NCBI RefSeq assembly: GCF_046484155.1
Contig: NZ_JAWOBT010000047.1
Location: forward strand, 1 to 64,000
DNA length: 64,000 bases
Origin: Alkalibacterium sp046484155
GTDB lineage: Bacteria > Bacillota > Bacilli > Lactobacillales > Carnobacteriaceae_A
Direction of reading: 5' to 3'
The position numbers and the translations under genes were made by a program. The notes beneath the pieces are model-generated. The model was not told the origin of the DNA. It did not search any database and saw only the letters and a program-made list of their open reading frames with translations. Of this stretch, positions 16,240-23,874 are shown in pieces. The number at the start of each line of letters is the position of its first letter. Positions within the stretch are counted from its first letter, which is position 1.

Positions 16240-16755
16240 ATAGCAAAAGACATGATTGTCAACGACCGTATTCGTGCTAATGAGGTACGATTGATAGGTA
16301 AAGACGGTGAACAGATAGGCGTAATCCAAACAAAAGAAGCAATGAAGCTGGCAGAAGAAGCTAGTATGGATTTAGTGCTCGTTTCTCCCAATGCTAAACC
16401 ACCAGTGGCTCGTATCATGGATTACGGTAAATTTCGCTATGAACAGCAGAAAAAAGAACGTGAAGCAAGAAAAAATCAAAAAGTTGTTAATATAAAAGAG
16501 ATTCGATTGAGTCCAACTATTGATGACCATGATTTTGACACGAAATTGCGTAACGCTCGTAAATTCCTAGAAAAAGGCGATAAAGTTAAAGTTTCTATTC
16601 GTTTCCGAGGTCGAGCTATAACTCATAAGGACCTTGGACGTGTAGTGTTGGAACGTATGGCGGAAGAAGCATCTGATATTTCAACAGTTGAGTCCAAGGC
16701 TAAGATGGATGGCCGTAGCATGTTCTTAATGCTCGCACCGAAAAGTGAAAAGTAA
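16240..16755 (+). CDS. infC: Translation initiation factor IF-3 (AUA start)
   Basis: 171 aa. It binds the 30S subunit, prevents early 50S joining and rejects wrong initiator codons. Motifs are IVNDRIRANEVRLIG at the N-terminus, KVVNIKEIRLSPTIDDHDFDTKLRNARKFL (linker and C-domain), and MFLMLAPK at the end. The Shine-Dalgarno GGAGGTGA (16227-16234) sits eight bases from ATA 16240, and the normal family N-terminus (IAKD) begins there. The in-frame GTG 16231 lies inside the Shine-Dalgarno, and ATG 16252 is too far away. A rare start lets IF-3 repress its own synthesis, as known for AUU in E. coli. Confidence 0.93.
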   Translation: MAKDMIVNDRIRANEVRLIGKDGEQIGVIQTKEAMKLAEEASMDLVLVSPNAKPPVARIMDYGKFRYEQQKKEREARKNQKVVNIKEIRLSPTIDDHDFDTKLRNARKFLEKGDKVKVSIRFRGRAITHKDLGRVVLERMAEEASDISTVESKAKMDGRSMFLMLAPKSEK

Positions 16756-16825
16756 TAAGCTTTAGACTTATATTGAATTTAAGTCTGCTTAAAATTTTAG
16801 ATAAGAGTATTGGAGGAAAATTAAA

Positions 16826-17026
16826 ATGCCTAAGCAAAAAACGCATAGTGGATCAGCAAAAAGATTCAAAAGAACTGGTTCTGGAAAATTAAAAAGGGGT
16901 CATGCTAAAACTAGCCATATGTTTGCGAATAAATCACAAAAACAAAAACGTAATTTACGCAAATCTACTCTGGTTTCTGCTAGTGACTACAAACGTATCA
17001 AACAGCAATTAGCTTATATGAAATAA
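16826..17026 (+). CDS. rpmI: 50S ribosomal protein L35
   Basis: 66 aa, very basic, beginning MPKQKTHSGSAKRFKRTGSGK, the typical L35 N-terminus. Strong TTGGAGG precedes the ATG. It is the middle gene of infC-rpmI-rplT and shares the L20 leader control. Confidence 0.98.
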   Translation: MPKQKTHSGSAKRFKRTGSGKLKRGHAKTSHMFANKSQKQKRNLRKSTLVSASDYKRIKQQLAYMK

Positions 17027-17069
17027 TAATTTAGATTCATAGGATTGTATTGAAGGAGGAAGAACAACA

Positions 17070-17429
17070 ATGGCACGAGTAAAAGGTGGAACAGTAACCC
17101 GCAGACGCCGTAAACGCGTTTTAAAGTTAGCTAAAGGGTATTATGGTGCGAAACATCGCTTGTTTAAAGTTGCAAAACAACAAGTAATGAAATCATATAT
17201 GTATGCTTTCAGAGACCGCAAGCAAAACAAACGTAATTTCCGTAAATTATGGATTGCACGTATCAATGCAGCATCACGTATTAATGGCTTAAGCTATTCT
17301 AAATTTATGCATGGATTAAAACTTGCTGATATCGATATAAACCGTAAAATGTTAGCTGATTTAGCAATCAATGATTCAGTAGCATTTACGTCATTAACAG
17401 ATCAAGCTAAAGACGCATTAAATAAGTAA
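17070..17429 (+). CDS. rplT: 50S ribosomal protein L20
   Basis: 119 aa, basic, beginning MARVKGGTVTRRRRKRVLKLAKGY, diagnostic of L20. It is an assembly protein for 23S rRNA and the likely feedback repressor binding the leader at 16050-16203. GAAGGAGGAA precedes the ATG, and a very strong terminator follows. Confidence 0.98.
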   Translation: MARVKGGTVTRRRRKRVLKLAKGYYGAKHRLFKVAKQQVMKSYMYAFRDRKQNKRNFRKLWIARINAASRINGLSYSKFMHGLKLADIDINRKMLADLAINDSVAFTSLTDQAKDALNK

Positions 17430-17440
17430 ACGTGAACCAT

Positions 17441-17495
17441 AAGCCATATAATTATGAGTAATATTTACTCATAATTATATGGCTTTTTTTTTTTT
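17441..17495 (+). terminator. Strong terminator after rplT
   Basis: A 20-bp perfect stem (AAGCCATATAATTATGAGTA and its complement, loop ATATT) is followed by about 13 T. Confidence 0.95.
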
Positions 17496-17538
17496 AGAAT
17501 ATAGAGTCAAAATCATTTAATGTATTCTTTCCGCTTCA

Positions 17539-17547
17539 TGGTATAAT
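17539..17547 (+). promoter_or_regulatory. Extended -10 promoter upstream of hemY
   Basis: TGGTATAAT (TATAAT 17542-17547) without a good -35. It lies 150 bp before the hemY-like gene. I see no clear structure or ORF in the leader between them. Confidence 0.5.
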
Positions 17548-17697
17548 AAAATGGATCACGTTGTTATAGAACGTAAGATAACTATACATTCTCCAATGTA
17601 AAGTAACTAAATGTAATACATCGATTATTATCAGTATTAATTATGTAATATCGAATGGAGTATATGGGTATTATTATAGTTTGCGAGGGAAAGATGA

Positions 17698-19095
17698 ATG
17701 GATAAAGTCAAAAAAAGAATTGCTATAATTGGTAGTGGAATCACCGGATTAACTACTGCCTATCATTTGAAAAAACAGGTAGATGAAGAGAACCTTCCTG
17801 TGGAAGTGATTGTGTTGGAATCATCCATTCGTTCAGGTGGAAAATTATTTACCATGAAATTTGGCGAACAATTTATTGATTTAGGAGCAGAGTCTATCGA
17901 TACACGGTTACCTGAAGCAATGAATTTGATAAAAGAATTAAAATTAGAGGATAATATTGAATTAAGTCAAAATGGGAAACAAGATGTATTTGCATTTAAT
18001 AAGTTATATCATTTTGAATATCCCACCTATAAAGGAATTCCTGTAAAACGAACAGATATTTGGAACTATGAGCTAATTTCCTTTCAGGGAAAACTGGCAT
18101 TCTTAAGAAATACTTATTTTTCTCAAAAAGAAACGACACAAGAATTAACGACAAAAGGATACTTTGCTCAACGTATTGGAGAAGAAATGGCTGAATATGT
18201 AGCCGAGCCATACTTTTCGAAAATCTATTCAAGTGATATCGATGAAATAGGTATCCGTGGTTTTAATGAACCCATTATAGAATTAGAGAAAGAGTATGGA
18301 TCGTGGACGAAAGCTTTGGAGAACCATCCGGAAATATGGGATGGTGACGGAATGTATGCGACATTTAAAGACGGCCTTGAAACGCTGACGAATGAATTAG
18401 CTATTAGAGTGAATGAGAGCATTAGATTTTCAAAAAAAGTGACTGAAATTAAAAAGAGCATCAACGGTACTTATATTTTAAACATAAATAAGAAAGAGCA
18501 GTTAAGAGTTGATTCCATCGTAGTAGCGACAGATTCTGGATCATATCAAGAGCTGTTTTCTGATATCGAATTAAGTGATTACTTTAAAGAAATTAAAATG
18601 GGCTCAGTTGGGTTCATGTTATTTAGTTTTCCGAAGGACTCCATCCAGAACCCTCCTAAAGGTAATGGTTTGTTGTCTGTTAGACGCAACAATTCATATA
18701 TCCAAAGTGTCATTTGGTTAAATAAAAAGTGGAATCATTTTAAAGACAAAGATGAAGAGCTGTTAGGCGTCTATTTCGGCCGTAATGGGGACGGCGTCAT
18801 GATGTCCTTAAGCAATAGACAAATAGAGGAAGAGATACTAGAGGATGTATCAAGGATGTTAAATATTGGTAGCAAGCCTAATTATAAAATTATCAAGCGC
18901 TGGCCAAATGCTATCCCTCAATTTACGCTAATGCATGAAGAAAAACGAATAAATTTGATGGAATTTTTAAACGAAAATTATCCGGGTCTTTATTTGGCGG
19001 GAAATGGTGTCAATGGGTTTGGCATTAATAACTGTATTGCCCAAGCAAATAAAATAAGTAAAGAAGCAATAACATATATTAAAAATACAATTTAG
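17698..19095 (+). CDS. hemY: HemY/CgoX-type protoporphyrinogen (coproporphyrinogen III) oxidase
   Basis: 465 aa FAD-dependent amine-oxidase-fold protein. The dinucleotide-binding motif IAIIGSGITGLTTAYHLKK (GxGxxG at about 11-16) is followed by an acidic FAD-ribose residue and RSGGKL. The C-terminus has WPNAIPQFTLMHEEKR and LYLAGNGVNGFGINNCIAQA, as in HemY/CgoX. The Gram-positive enzyme oxidises coproporphyrinogen III to coproporphyrin III. No other heme gene is in the window, and many Lactobacillales cannot make heme, so the physiological substrate is uncertain. It is flanked by its own promoter and terminator. Confidence 0.82.
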   Translation: MDKVKKRIAIIGSGITGLTTAYHLKKQVDEENLPVEVIVLESSIRSGGKLFTMKFGEQFIDLGAESIDTRLPEAMNLIKELKLEDNIELSQNGKQDVFAFNKLYHFEYPTYKGIPVKRTDIWNYELISFQGKLAFLRNTYFSQKETTQELTTKGYFAQRIGEEMAEYVAEPYFSKIYSSDIDEIGIRGFNEPIIELEKEYGSWTKALENHPEIWDGDGMYATFKDGLETLTNELAIRVNESIRFSKKVTEIKKSINGTYILNINKKEQLRVDSIVVATDSGSYQELFSDIELSDYFKEIKMGSVGFMLFSFPKDSIQNPPKGNGLLSVRRNNSYIQSVIWLNKKWNHFKDKDEELLGVYFGRNGDGVMMSLSNRQIEEEILEDVSRMLNIGSKPNYKIIKRWPNAIPQFTLMHEEKRINLMEFLNENYPGLYLAGNGVNGFGINNCIAQANKISKEAITYIKNTI

Positions 19096-19135
19096 TTTTT
19101 TGAAGCATATTATTTGTTCGGTATACTAGAAAAAC

Positions 19136-19178
19136 AGCTAAAACTTTTGATAAAAAAGAGTTTTAGTTGTTTTTTTTT
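19136..19178 (+). terminator. Terminator after hemY
   Basis: AGCTAAAACT pairs with AGTTTTAGTT, followed by nine T. Confidence 0.8.
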
Positions 19179-19229
19179 ACTCAGAAACGTATTCTAATAA
19201 TAGACTATGGAATAAGAAGGGAGATTATT

Positions 19230-19973
19230 ATGAAGGTCACTGTTTTAGGTTTCTATGGAGGTTATCCAACTAAAGGGGTAGGGACAAGTTCCTACTTGAT
19301 TGAATTAAATGACTTTCACCTTTTGCTTGATGTCGGAAGTAACAGTTTATTAACGTTGGAAAAGTACGTTGATCCGATCGATCTGGATGCTGTTTTGTTG
19401 TCTCATTACCATCATGATCATATTGCTGACTTAGGTGTCTTGCAATTTACTCGTTTATTAAAAAGAGATGACAAAGGAAACAAGCCTCATCTATTACCCA
19501 TCTATTGTCATAACGAGGATGTAGATAATTTCAATAAAATGTCTTTTGAAAATGTCAGTCAAGGCATTGCTTTTAATGAAGAGTCGGAACTGACTATTGG
19601 ACCATTCAAGATCGAACATATGAAAACACTTCATCCTGTACCGTGCTATGCATTTAGAATTACCGAAGAAAAAAGTAATAAGACAATGGTCTTTACTGCT
19701 GATTCTGGATATAAAGAGGATTTTATAGGATTTGCTAAAGATGCAGATTTACTGATAGCAGATAGTAATTTTTATGAGGGAATGGAAAATCATACTGTGC
19801 ATATGACAGCTAAAGAATGTGGGAGAATAGCAAATAAGGCAAACGTCAAGAAGCTGCTACTCACTCATTTACCCCAAACGGGAGATCTGAATCAATTAGT
19901 TGAACAAGCACAAGATGAAGCACCATCTATACCGATCGAACTAGCACATAAGGAAATGATAATAAATGTTTAA
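19230..19973 (+). CDS. Metallo-beta-lactamase-fold hydrolase (YhfI-like)
   Basis: 247 aa. The zinc motif is SHYHHDHIAD (HxHxDH type), with HPVPCYAFRI, FTADSGYKEDF and LLTHLP further on, as in RNase Z/YhfI-like hydrolases. The substrate is unknown. ATG 19230 follows AGAAGGGAG; the longer frame starting at 19167 runs through the preceding terminator. It is followed 14 bp later by lplA, the pairing yhfI-lplJ known in Bacillus. Confidence 0.9.
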   Translation: MKVTVLGFYGGYPTKGVGTSSYLIELNDFHLLLDVGSNSLLTLEKYVDPIDLDAVLLSHYHHDHIADLGVLQFTRLLKRDDKGNKPHLLPIYCHNEDVDNFNKMSFENVSQGIAFNEESELTIGPFKIEHMKTLHPVPCYAFRITEEKSNKTMVFTADSGYKEDFIGFAKDADLLIADSNFYEGMENHTVHMTAKECGRIANKANVKKLLLTHLPQTGDLNQLVEQAQDEAPSIPIELAHKEMIINV

Positions 19974-19987
19974 GGAGAGAAGATAAT

Positions 19988-21007
19988 ATGTACTATGTTA
20001 AAAATGAGCGTGACGGGAAAGAGATCCATGATCCGAGAATTAATTTAGCTATAGAATATTACTTGTTAAATGAAGTCAAATTAGATGAACCGATTCTTTT
20101 ATTTTACATTAATAATAACTCAATCATTATTGGACGAAATCAGAATACATATGAAGAGGTCAATACTTCTTATGTGGAAGAGAATGAATTAGAAGTTGTT
20201 CGTCGTTTTTCTGGTGGAGGAGCAGTATACCATGATATGGGCGTCTTGTGTTTCTGTTTTATCACTGAAGATGATGGTGATTCTTTCCGAGATTTCAAAA
20301 AATTCACTTTACCTGTTATAGATGCTTTGCATGAAATGGGGGTAGAAGGAGCTGAATTAAAAGGAAGAAATGATTTGGTCATTGATGGGAAGAAATTCTC
20401 GGGAAACGCTATGTATGCTAAAAATGGTCGCATGACGGCTCACGGAACACTGATGTTCGATTCGCAAATTGAAGCGATAGTAAAAGCTCTAAAACCAAAA
20501 AAACATAAATTAGAATCAAAAGGAATCAAATCCATAAGAAGTCGTGTAACTAATATCAAACCTTTCTTGGATGATTCATATCAGTTTATGAATGCAAAAG
20601 ACTTTAGAGATCAATTGCTTCTTCATATCTATGATACTGATTCCAAAGAAAATATAAAAGAATATGTGTTGACAGATGAAGATTGGGAAAAGATAGAAGT
20701 TTTTGCTAAGCGGTATACGGCTAACTGGGATTGGAATTATGGAAAATCTCCTGAATTTGATATGGAACGGAGTGAACGACTCTCTGTGGGAACGGTAGAA
20801 GTCAAGATGAATGTTAGAAAAGGTAACATCGAAGACATCCGTATTTATGGAGATTTCTTTGGTCTAGGTGAAATAGAAGATGTGGAAAACAAATTTAAGG
20901 GTATTCCTTATACGAGAAAGGCTATCAAAGAAACTTTCGATAACATTGATAAAAATAAATATTTTGGCAATGTTGATACAGATGAATTAGTCGATTTATT
21001 TTACTGA
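19988..21007 (+). CDS. lplA: Lipoate--protein ligase
   Basis: 339 aa. It attaches scavenged lipoate to E2 and GcvH domains through a lipoyl-AMP intermediate. Visible motifs are VRRFSGGGAVYHDMGVLCF (RRxSGGGAVYHD), KGRNDLVIDGKKFSGNA with the catalytic Lys region, and HGTLMFDSQI. The C-terminal accessory domain (about 250-339) is present, so it is a full LplA/LplJ-type enzyme. It probably shares a transcript with the upstream hydrolase. Confidence 0.95.
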   Translation: MYYVKNERDGKEIHDPRINLAIEYYLLNEVKLDEPILLFYINNNSIIIGRNQNTYEEVNTSYVEENELEVVRRFSGGGAVYHDMGVLCFCFITEDDGDSFRDFKKFTLPVIDALHEMGVEGAELKGRNDLVIDGKKFSGNAMYAKNGRMTAHGTLMFDSQIEAIVKALKPKKHKLESKGIKSIRSRVTNIKPFLDDSYQFMNAKDFRDQLLLHIYDTDSKENIKEYVLTDEDWEKIEVFAKRYTANWDWNYGKSPEFDMERSERLSVGTVEVKMNVRKGNIEDIRIYGDFFGLGEIEDVENKFKGIPYTRKAIKETFDNIDKNKYFGNVDTDELVDLFY

Positions 21008-21030
21008 TTTAATAATAGCTTACAAAAAAA

Positions 21031-21074
21031 GTGTGACCAGCTGATTAGTTTAATCAGCTGTTCATGTTTTTTTT
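21031..21074 (+). terminator. Terminator after lplA
   Basis: CAGCTGATTA pairs with TAATCAGCTG, with outer partial pairing and T8. Confidence 0.88.
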
Positions 21075-21081
21075 GTTCAAA

Positions 21082-21111
21082 TTGACAACCTTTATTTATA
21101 ATAATTATAAA
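21082..21111 (+). promoter_or_regulatory. Distal spx promoter with perfect PerR box
   Basis: TTGACA (21082-21087), 18 bp, TATAAA (21106-21111). TTATAAT-A-ATTATAA (21096-21110) matches the 7-1-7 PerR consensus at every position and covers the spacer and -10. PerR repression of spx is known in B. subtilis. The rest of the 306-base gap to spx holds a weak AAACC/GGTTT hairpin near 21150 and the proximal promoter. Confidence 0.85.
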
Positions 21112-21198
21112 TTGATTTAAAATATAAAATTAAGTAATGTTAAAAAAACCTTATCCTGTAGGGTTTTATATTAATTTTTCGAATAAAAAGAATGAATT

Positions 21199-21250
21199 TG
21201 ACGGAAAAATGACAAAAGGGGTTTACATTCCGTCACATTTAAGCTATTAT
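21199..21250 (+). promoter_or_regulatory. Proximal spx promoter with inverted repeat
   Basis: TTTACA (21222-21227), 17 bp, TATTAT (21245-21250). TGACGGAA (21199-21206) and TTCCGTCA (21228-21235) form a perfect 8-bp inverted repeat flanking the -35. TGAC also recurs at 21210, 11 bp after the first copy. The regulator is unknown. Confidence 0.6.
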
Positions 21251-21313
21251 AATAATTGTAAACAGTTTCACTCGGTTTTATTAATTAAACATAATTGAGG
21301 GGAGAAATACATA

Positions 21314-21721
21314 ATGGTTACATTATTCACAACACCTAGTTGCACATCTTGTCGAAAAGCAAAAGCATGGTTAGAAGAGTACGACATCCCTTATACAGAG
21401 AAAAATATGGCTCATAATCCTTTGGAAATTGAAGAAATAAAAGCTATCATGCGATTAACTGAAGGTGGAACGGAAGATATCATATCTACACGGTCCAAAG
21501 CATTTAAAGAATTAAATATCGATTTAAATGAGTTGTCTTTAAAAGAATTGTTTGTATTGATTCAAGACAATCCAACATTGATCAGAAGACCAATTATCTT
21601 AGATGAAAGAAGATTACAAATTGGGTATAACGAAGATGAGATTCGTCAGTTTGTACCGAGAGCAATCAGAGAAATCGAATTACAGAAAGCACAACGGTTA
21701 GTAGCTTTAACACAAAGTTAA
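21314..21721 (+). CDS. spx: Redox-responsive transcriptional regulator Spx
   Basis: 135 aa ArsC-fold protein that binds the RNA polymerase alpha C-terminal domain and redirects transcription under disulfide stress. The redox switch CTSC is at C10-C13. NPTLIRRPIILDERRLQIGYNEDEIRQF is the conserved core near residues 90-115. Abundance is normally set by ClpXP with the adaptor SpxH, encoded at 25837-26457. Promoter features suggest PerR control. A strong terminator follows, so it is monocistronic. Confidence 0.96.
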   Translation: MVTLFTTPSCTSCRKAKAWLEEYDIPYTEKNMAHNPLEIEEIKAIMRLTEGGTEDIISTRSKAFKELNIDLNELSLKELFVLIQDNPTLIRRPIILDERRLQIGYNEDEIRQFVPRAIREIELQKAQRLVALTQS

Positions 21722-21723
21722 AT

Positions 21724-21773
21724 AGTTTATAAAAAGAATCGACAATTACATTTGTCGATTCTTTTTATAAACT
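21724..21773 (+). terminator. Terminator after spx
   Basis: A 22-bp near-perfect stem, AGTTTATAAAAAGAATCGAC and its complement, with an internal T5 tract. Confidence 0.9.
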
Positions 21774-21809
21774 GTCACATTTCTACATCGATTTACATAC
21801 AGTTGTTAC

Positions 21810-21838
21810 TTGTATTTAGAGAACAGCTTTTGTATAAT
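21810..21838 (+). promoter_or_regulatory. mecA promoter
   Basis: TTGTAT (21810-21815), 17 bp, TATAAT (21833-21838). A CTATCTATCGATAG inverted repeat lies a few bases downstream. Confidence 0.7.
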
Positions 21839-21919
21839 AACTAGAGTGCTATCTATCGATAGTACAGTAAAATTATCCCAGCGGGACGTTTATTCCAAAG
21901 AAATGCGAGGTGTGGAATA

Positions 21920-22561
21920 ATGGAAATAGAATATATCAACGATGATACTATTCGTGTGGTCATTGAAAACACTGATTTAGAAGAACGTGGTATCACTTTT
22001 CTTGATTTGTTAGGAAATCAAAAACAAATTGAAAAGTTTTTTTATAGTATCTTGGAAGAAGTTGATATTGATGAAGAATTTCAAGAATCTGAAGCGGTCA
22101 CTTTTCAAGTCATGCCGAATAATAACGGATTAGAATTATTTATTAGTAAAGGAACTAATTTTAAAGAAGAAGTTGATTCGCTAGACACGTTGAAAGAGCA
22201 AATTGATGATAATATTAATCAAAATGAGGAATCACTTGATGAAATTGATGAATACACTAAAGGTGATAACACGACCAAAAAAGTCGTGATTGCTTTAGAG
22301 AGTTTTGAACAGATGATATCACTTTCCAAATCATTGTTTTTAGAAAGTGGCATGTCAACTCTTTATAGCTACAAAAATAGATACTATCTTCATTTAACTT
22401 TCTTTGTAGATGAGATGGTTGAAAAGACAAGTGATGAGGAAATAGCCATTGCTTTAGAGTTTGGAAATAAAACGAATACAACGCCGGAAGTCTTGAATGA
22501 ATATGCCGAGAAAATAATGGAGAAGAACGCATTAGAGTTAACACGCTATCACTTCAAATGA
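21920..22561 (+). CDS. mecA: ClpC adaptor protein MecA
   Basis: 213 aa. It targets substrates such as ComK or ComX-type factors and Spx-related proteins to ClpC/ClpP. The N-terminal substrate-binding domain (MEIEYINDDTIRVVIENTDLEERG) is joined by an acidic linker (about 95-120) to the C-terminal ClpC-binding domain (VIALESFEQMISLSKSL...). It has its own promoter and terminator. Between spx and coiA is its usual place in Firmicutes. Confidence 0.95.
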   Translation: MEIEYINDDTIRVVIENTDLEERGITFLDLLGNQKQIEKFFYSILEEVDIDEEFQESEAVTFQVMPNNNGLELFISKGTNFKEEVDSLDTLKEQIDDNINQNEESLDEIDEYTKGDNTTKKVVIALESFEQMISLSKSLFLESGMSTLYSYKNRYYLHLTFFVDEMVEKTSDEEIAIALEFGNKTNTTPEVLNEYAEKIMEKNALELTRYHFK

Positions 22562-22578
22562 AAATTATAATAACTAGT

Positions 22579-22614
22579 AAAACCCACAGAAATTTAATTT
22601 TCTGTGGGTTTTTT
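22579..22614 (+). terminator. Terminator after mecA
   Basis: AAAACCCACAGAAA pairs with TTTTCTGTGGGTTTT, continuing into T. Confidence 0.93.
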
Positions 22615-22682
22615 CGTTACAAAAAAAATAGTTAGTAAATATTAATACTGTAAGAAAAGAAAATAAGCGAGGCGATTTAATA

Positions 22683-23765
22683 ATGTTTATAGCAATTGAT
22701 AAGCAGTGTAACATTATAAAAGCTAGTGATTATAATTATAATGAAGAATGTTTCTGTCCGGCTTGTAAAGAAGAAGTGATTTTCAAGAATGGGTCGATTT
22801 ATCAATCTCATTTTTCACACCGGAATAATAGTAATTGTAAGACTTTCTCCGAGGGTGAAACTGAGGAGCATATGGAAGGGAAGCTGCTGCTTTATAACTG
22901 GTTTAAAAAAGAAAAAATAGAGGTTCAATTAGAAGCGTTTTTACCTGCATTAAAACAGCGACCAGACCTGCTCATCAATTATAAAGGAATAAACATAGCT
23001 ATTGAATATCAGTGCAGTCCTATTTCGAAAGAGATGATAACATCCAGAACTAGAGGTTACAAAAGAAACGGGTATTATGTTTTTTGGATTTTAGGTCCTA
23101 AATTAAAAGTATCAGAAAAATTTAATACAATACATTTTACCTACATATCAATGGATTCAAATGAAAGGTTTTATTTGTTTCAATTAGATCAGAAGAGAAA
23201 AAAGCTGGAAATGTTATCAGATTTTTCAGGTTCCCACAGTAAGATTCACTACACTAAAAAGAGTTTGACTTTCTCCAGCACATTAAAAGATATATTCAGG
23301 ACTCCCGGTAAGAAGGAAAGAACCGGTCAGTTCGTTGTTAAAAATAAAAAAGAGCAAAAAGAGTATTTATATCAGTTATCTTTTTATAAATATGAAAAAA
23401 GCAGACACTTTTTTGAACTTATGTATGAGAGTGGTGTGTCTATTGAGTCTTTACCTAATACTATTTTCTATATTGTTCCGAACGAATGGATGATCGCTAC
23501 ATTTTCATATCAATGGAAATTCTTAATGTTAGTATGGTTGGGGAATTTTGAATCCTATCATGTTATAACGACAAACGTTATGGTACGTAAAATTAAAGAA
23601 TGGGAAAATGAAAAAGAGCTCGTTTTTCAAGGTATGCCCAATGTGAATGCTGCTTACTTAAACCAGCCTTTTTTTGAGTATATTGAAAAATTATGCGCAA
23701 ATGAAGTAATGAAAAAAGTCGGTGATGAAAAATGGATTCGCCATAAAAACATTTTCAGAGAATGA
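22683..23765 (+). CDS. coiA: Competence protein CoiA
   Basis: 360 aa. Competence-induced protein needed for recombination of incoming DNA in streptococci. The N-terminal part carries a CPAC...H...C zinc-like set (CFCPACKEEVIF, SHFSHRNNSNC), then a nuclease-like core with H-x-E (EEHMEGK), RPDLLI and IAIEYQCSPIS, the restriction-endonuclease-like D...ExQ pattern. AGGCGAT precedes the ATG. Finding it intact suggests a functional or ancestral transformation system, though no com operon is in the window. Confidence 0.93.
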   Translation: MFIAIDKQCNIIKASDYNYNEECFCPACKEEVIFKNGSIYQSHFSHRNNSNCKTFSEGETEEHMEGKLLLYNWFKKEKIEVQLEAFLPALKQRPDLLINYKGINIAIEYQCSPISKEMITSRTRGYKRNGYYVFWILGPKLKVSEKFNTIHFTYISMDSNERFYLFQLDQKRKKLEMLSDFSGSHSKIHYTKKSLTFSSTLKDIFRTPGKKERTGQFVVKNKKEQKEYLYQLSFYKYEKSRHFFELMYESGVSIESLPNTIFYIVPNEWMIATFSYQWKFLMLVWLGNFESYHVITTNVMVRKIKEWENEKELVFQGMPNVNAAYLNQPFFEYIEKLCANEVMKKVGDEKWIRHKNIFRE

Positions 23766-23874
23766 GGATTAAATGAGTAGGGAAGAGTGATAAATTAAAA
23801 AAGCAATAGATATTCTATTCGTTTTCAAATTATGTTATCATTGATTTGTTCATAAAAGTATAGGAGGAAGTTTA

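Noticed and set aside
19167..19229. Upstream extension of the YhfI-like hydrolase
   Set aside because: It runs through the hemY terminator T-tract, and the true Shine-Dalgarno serves ATG 19230.
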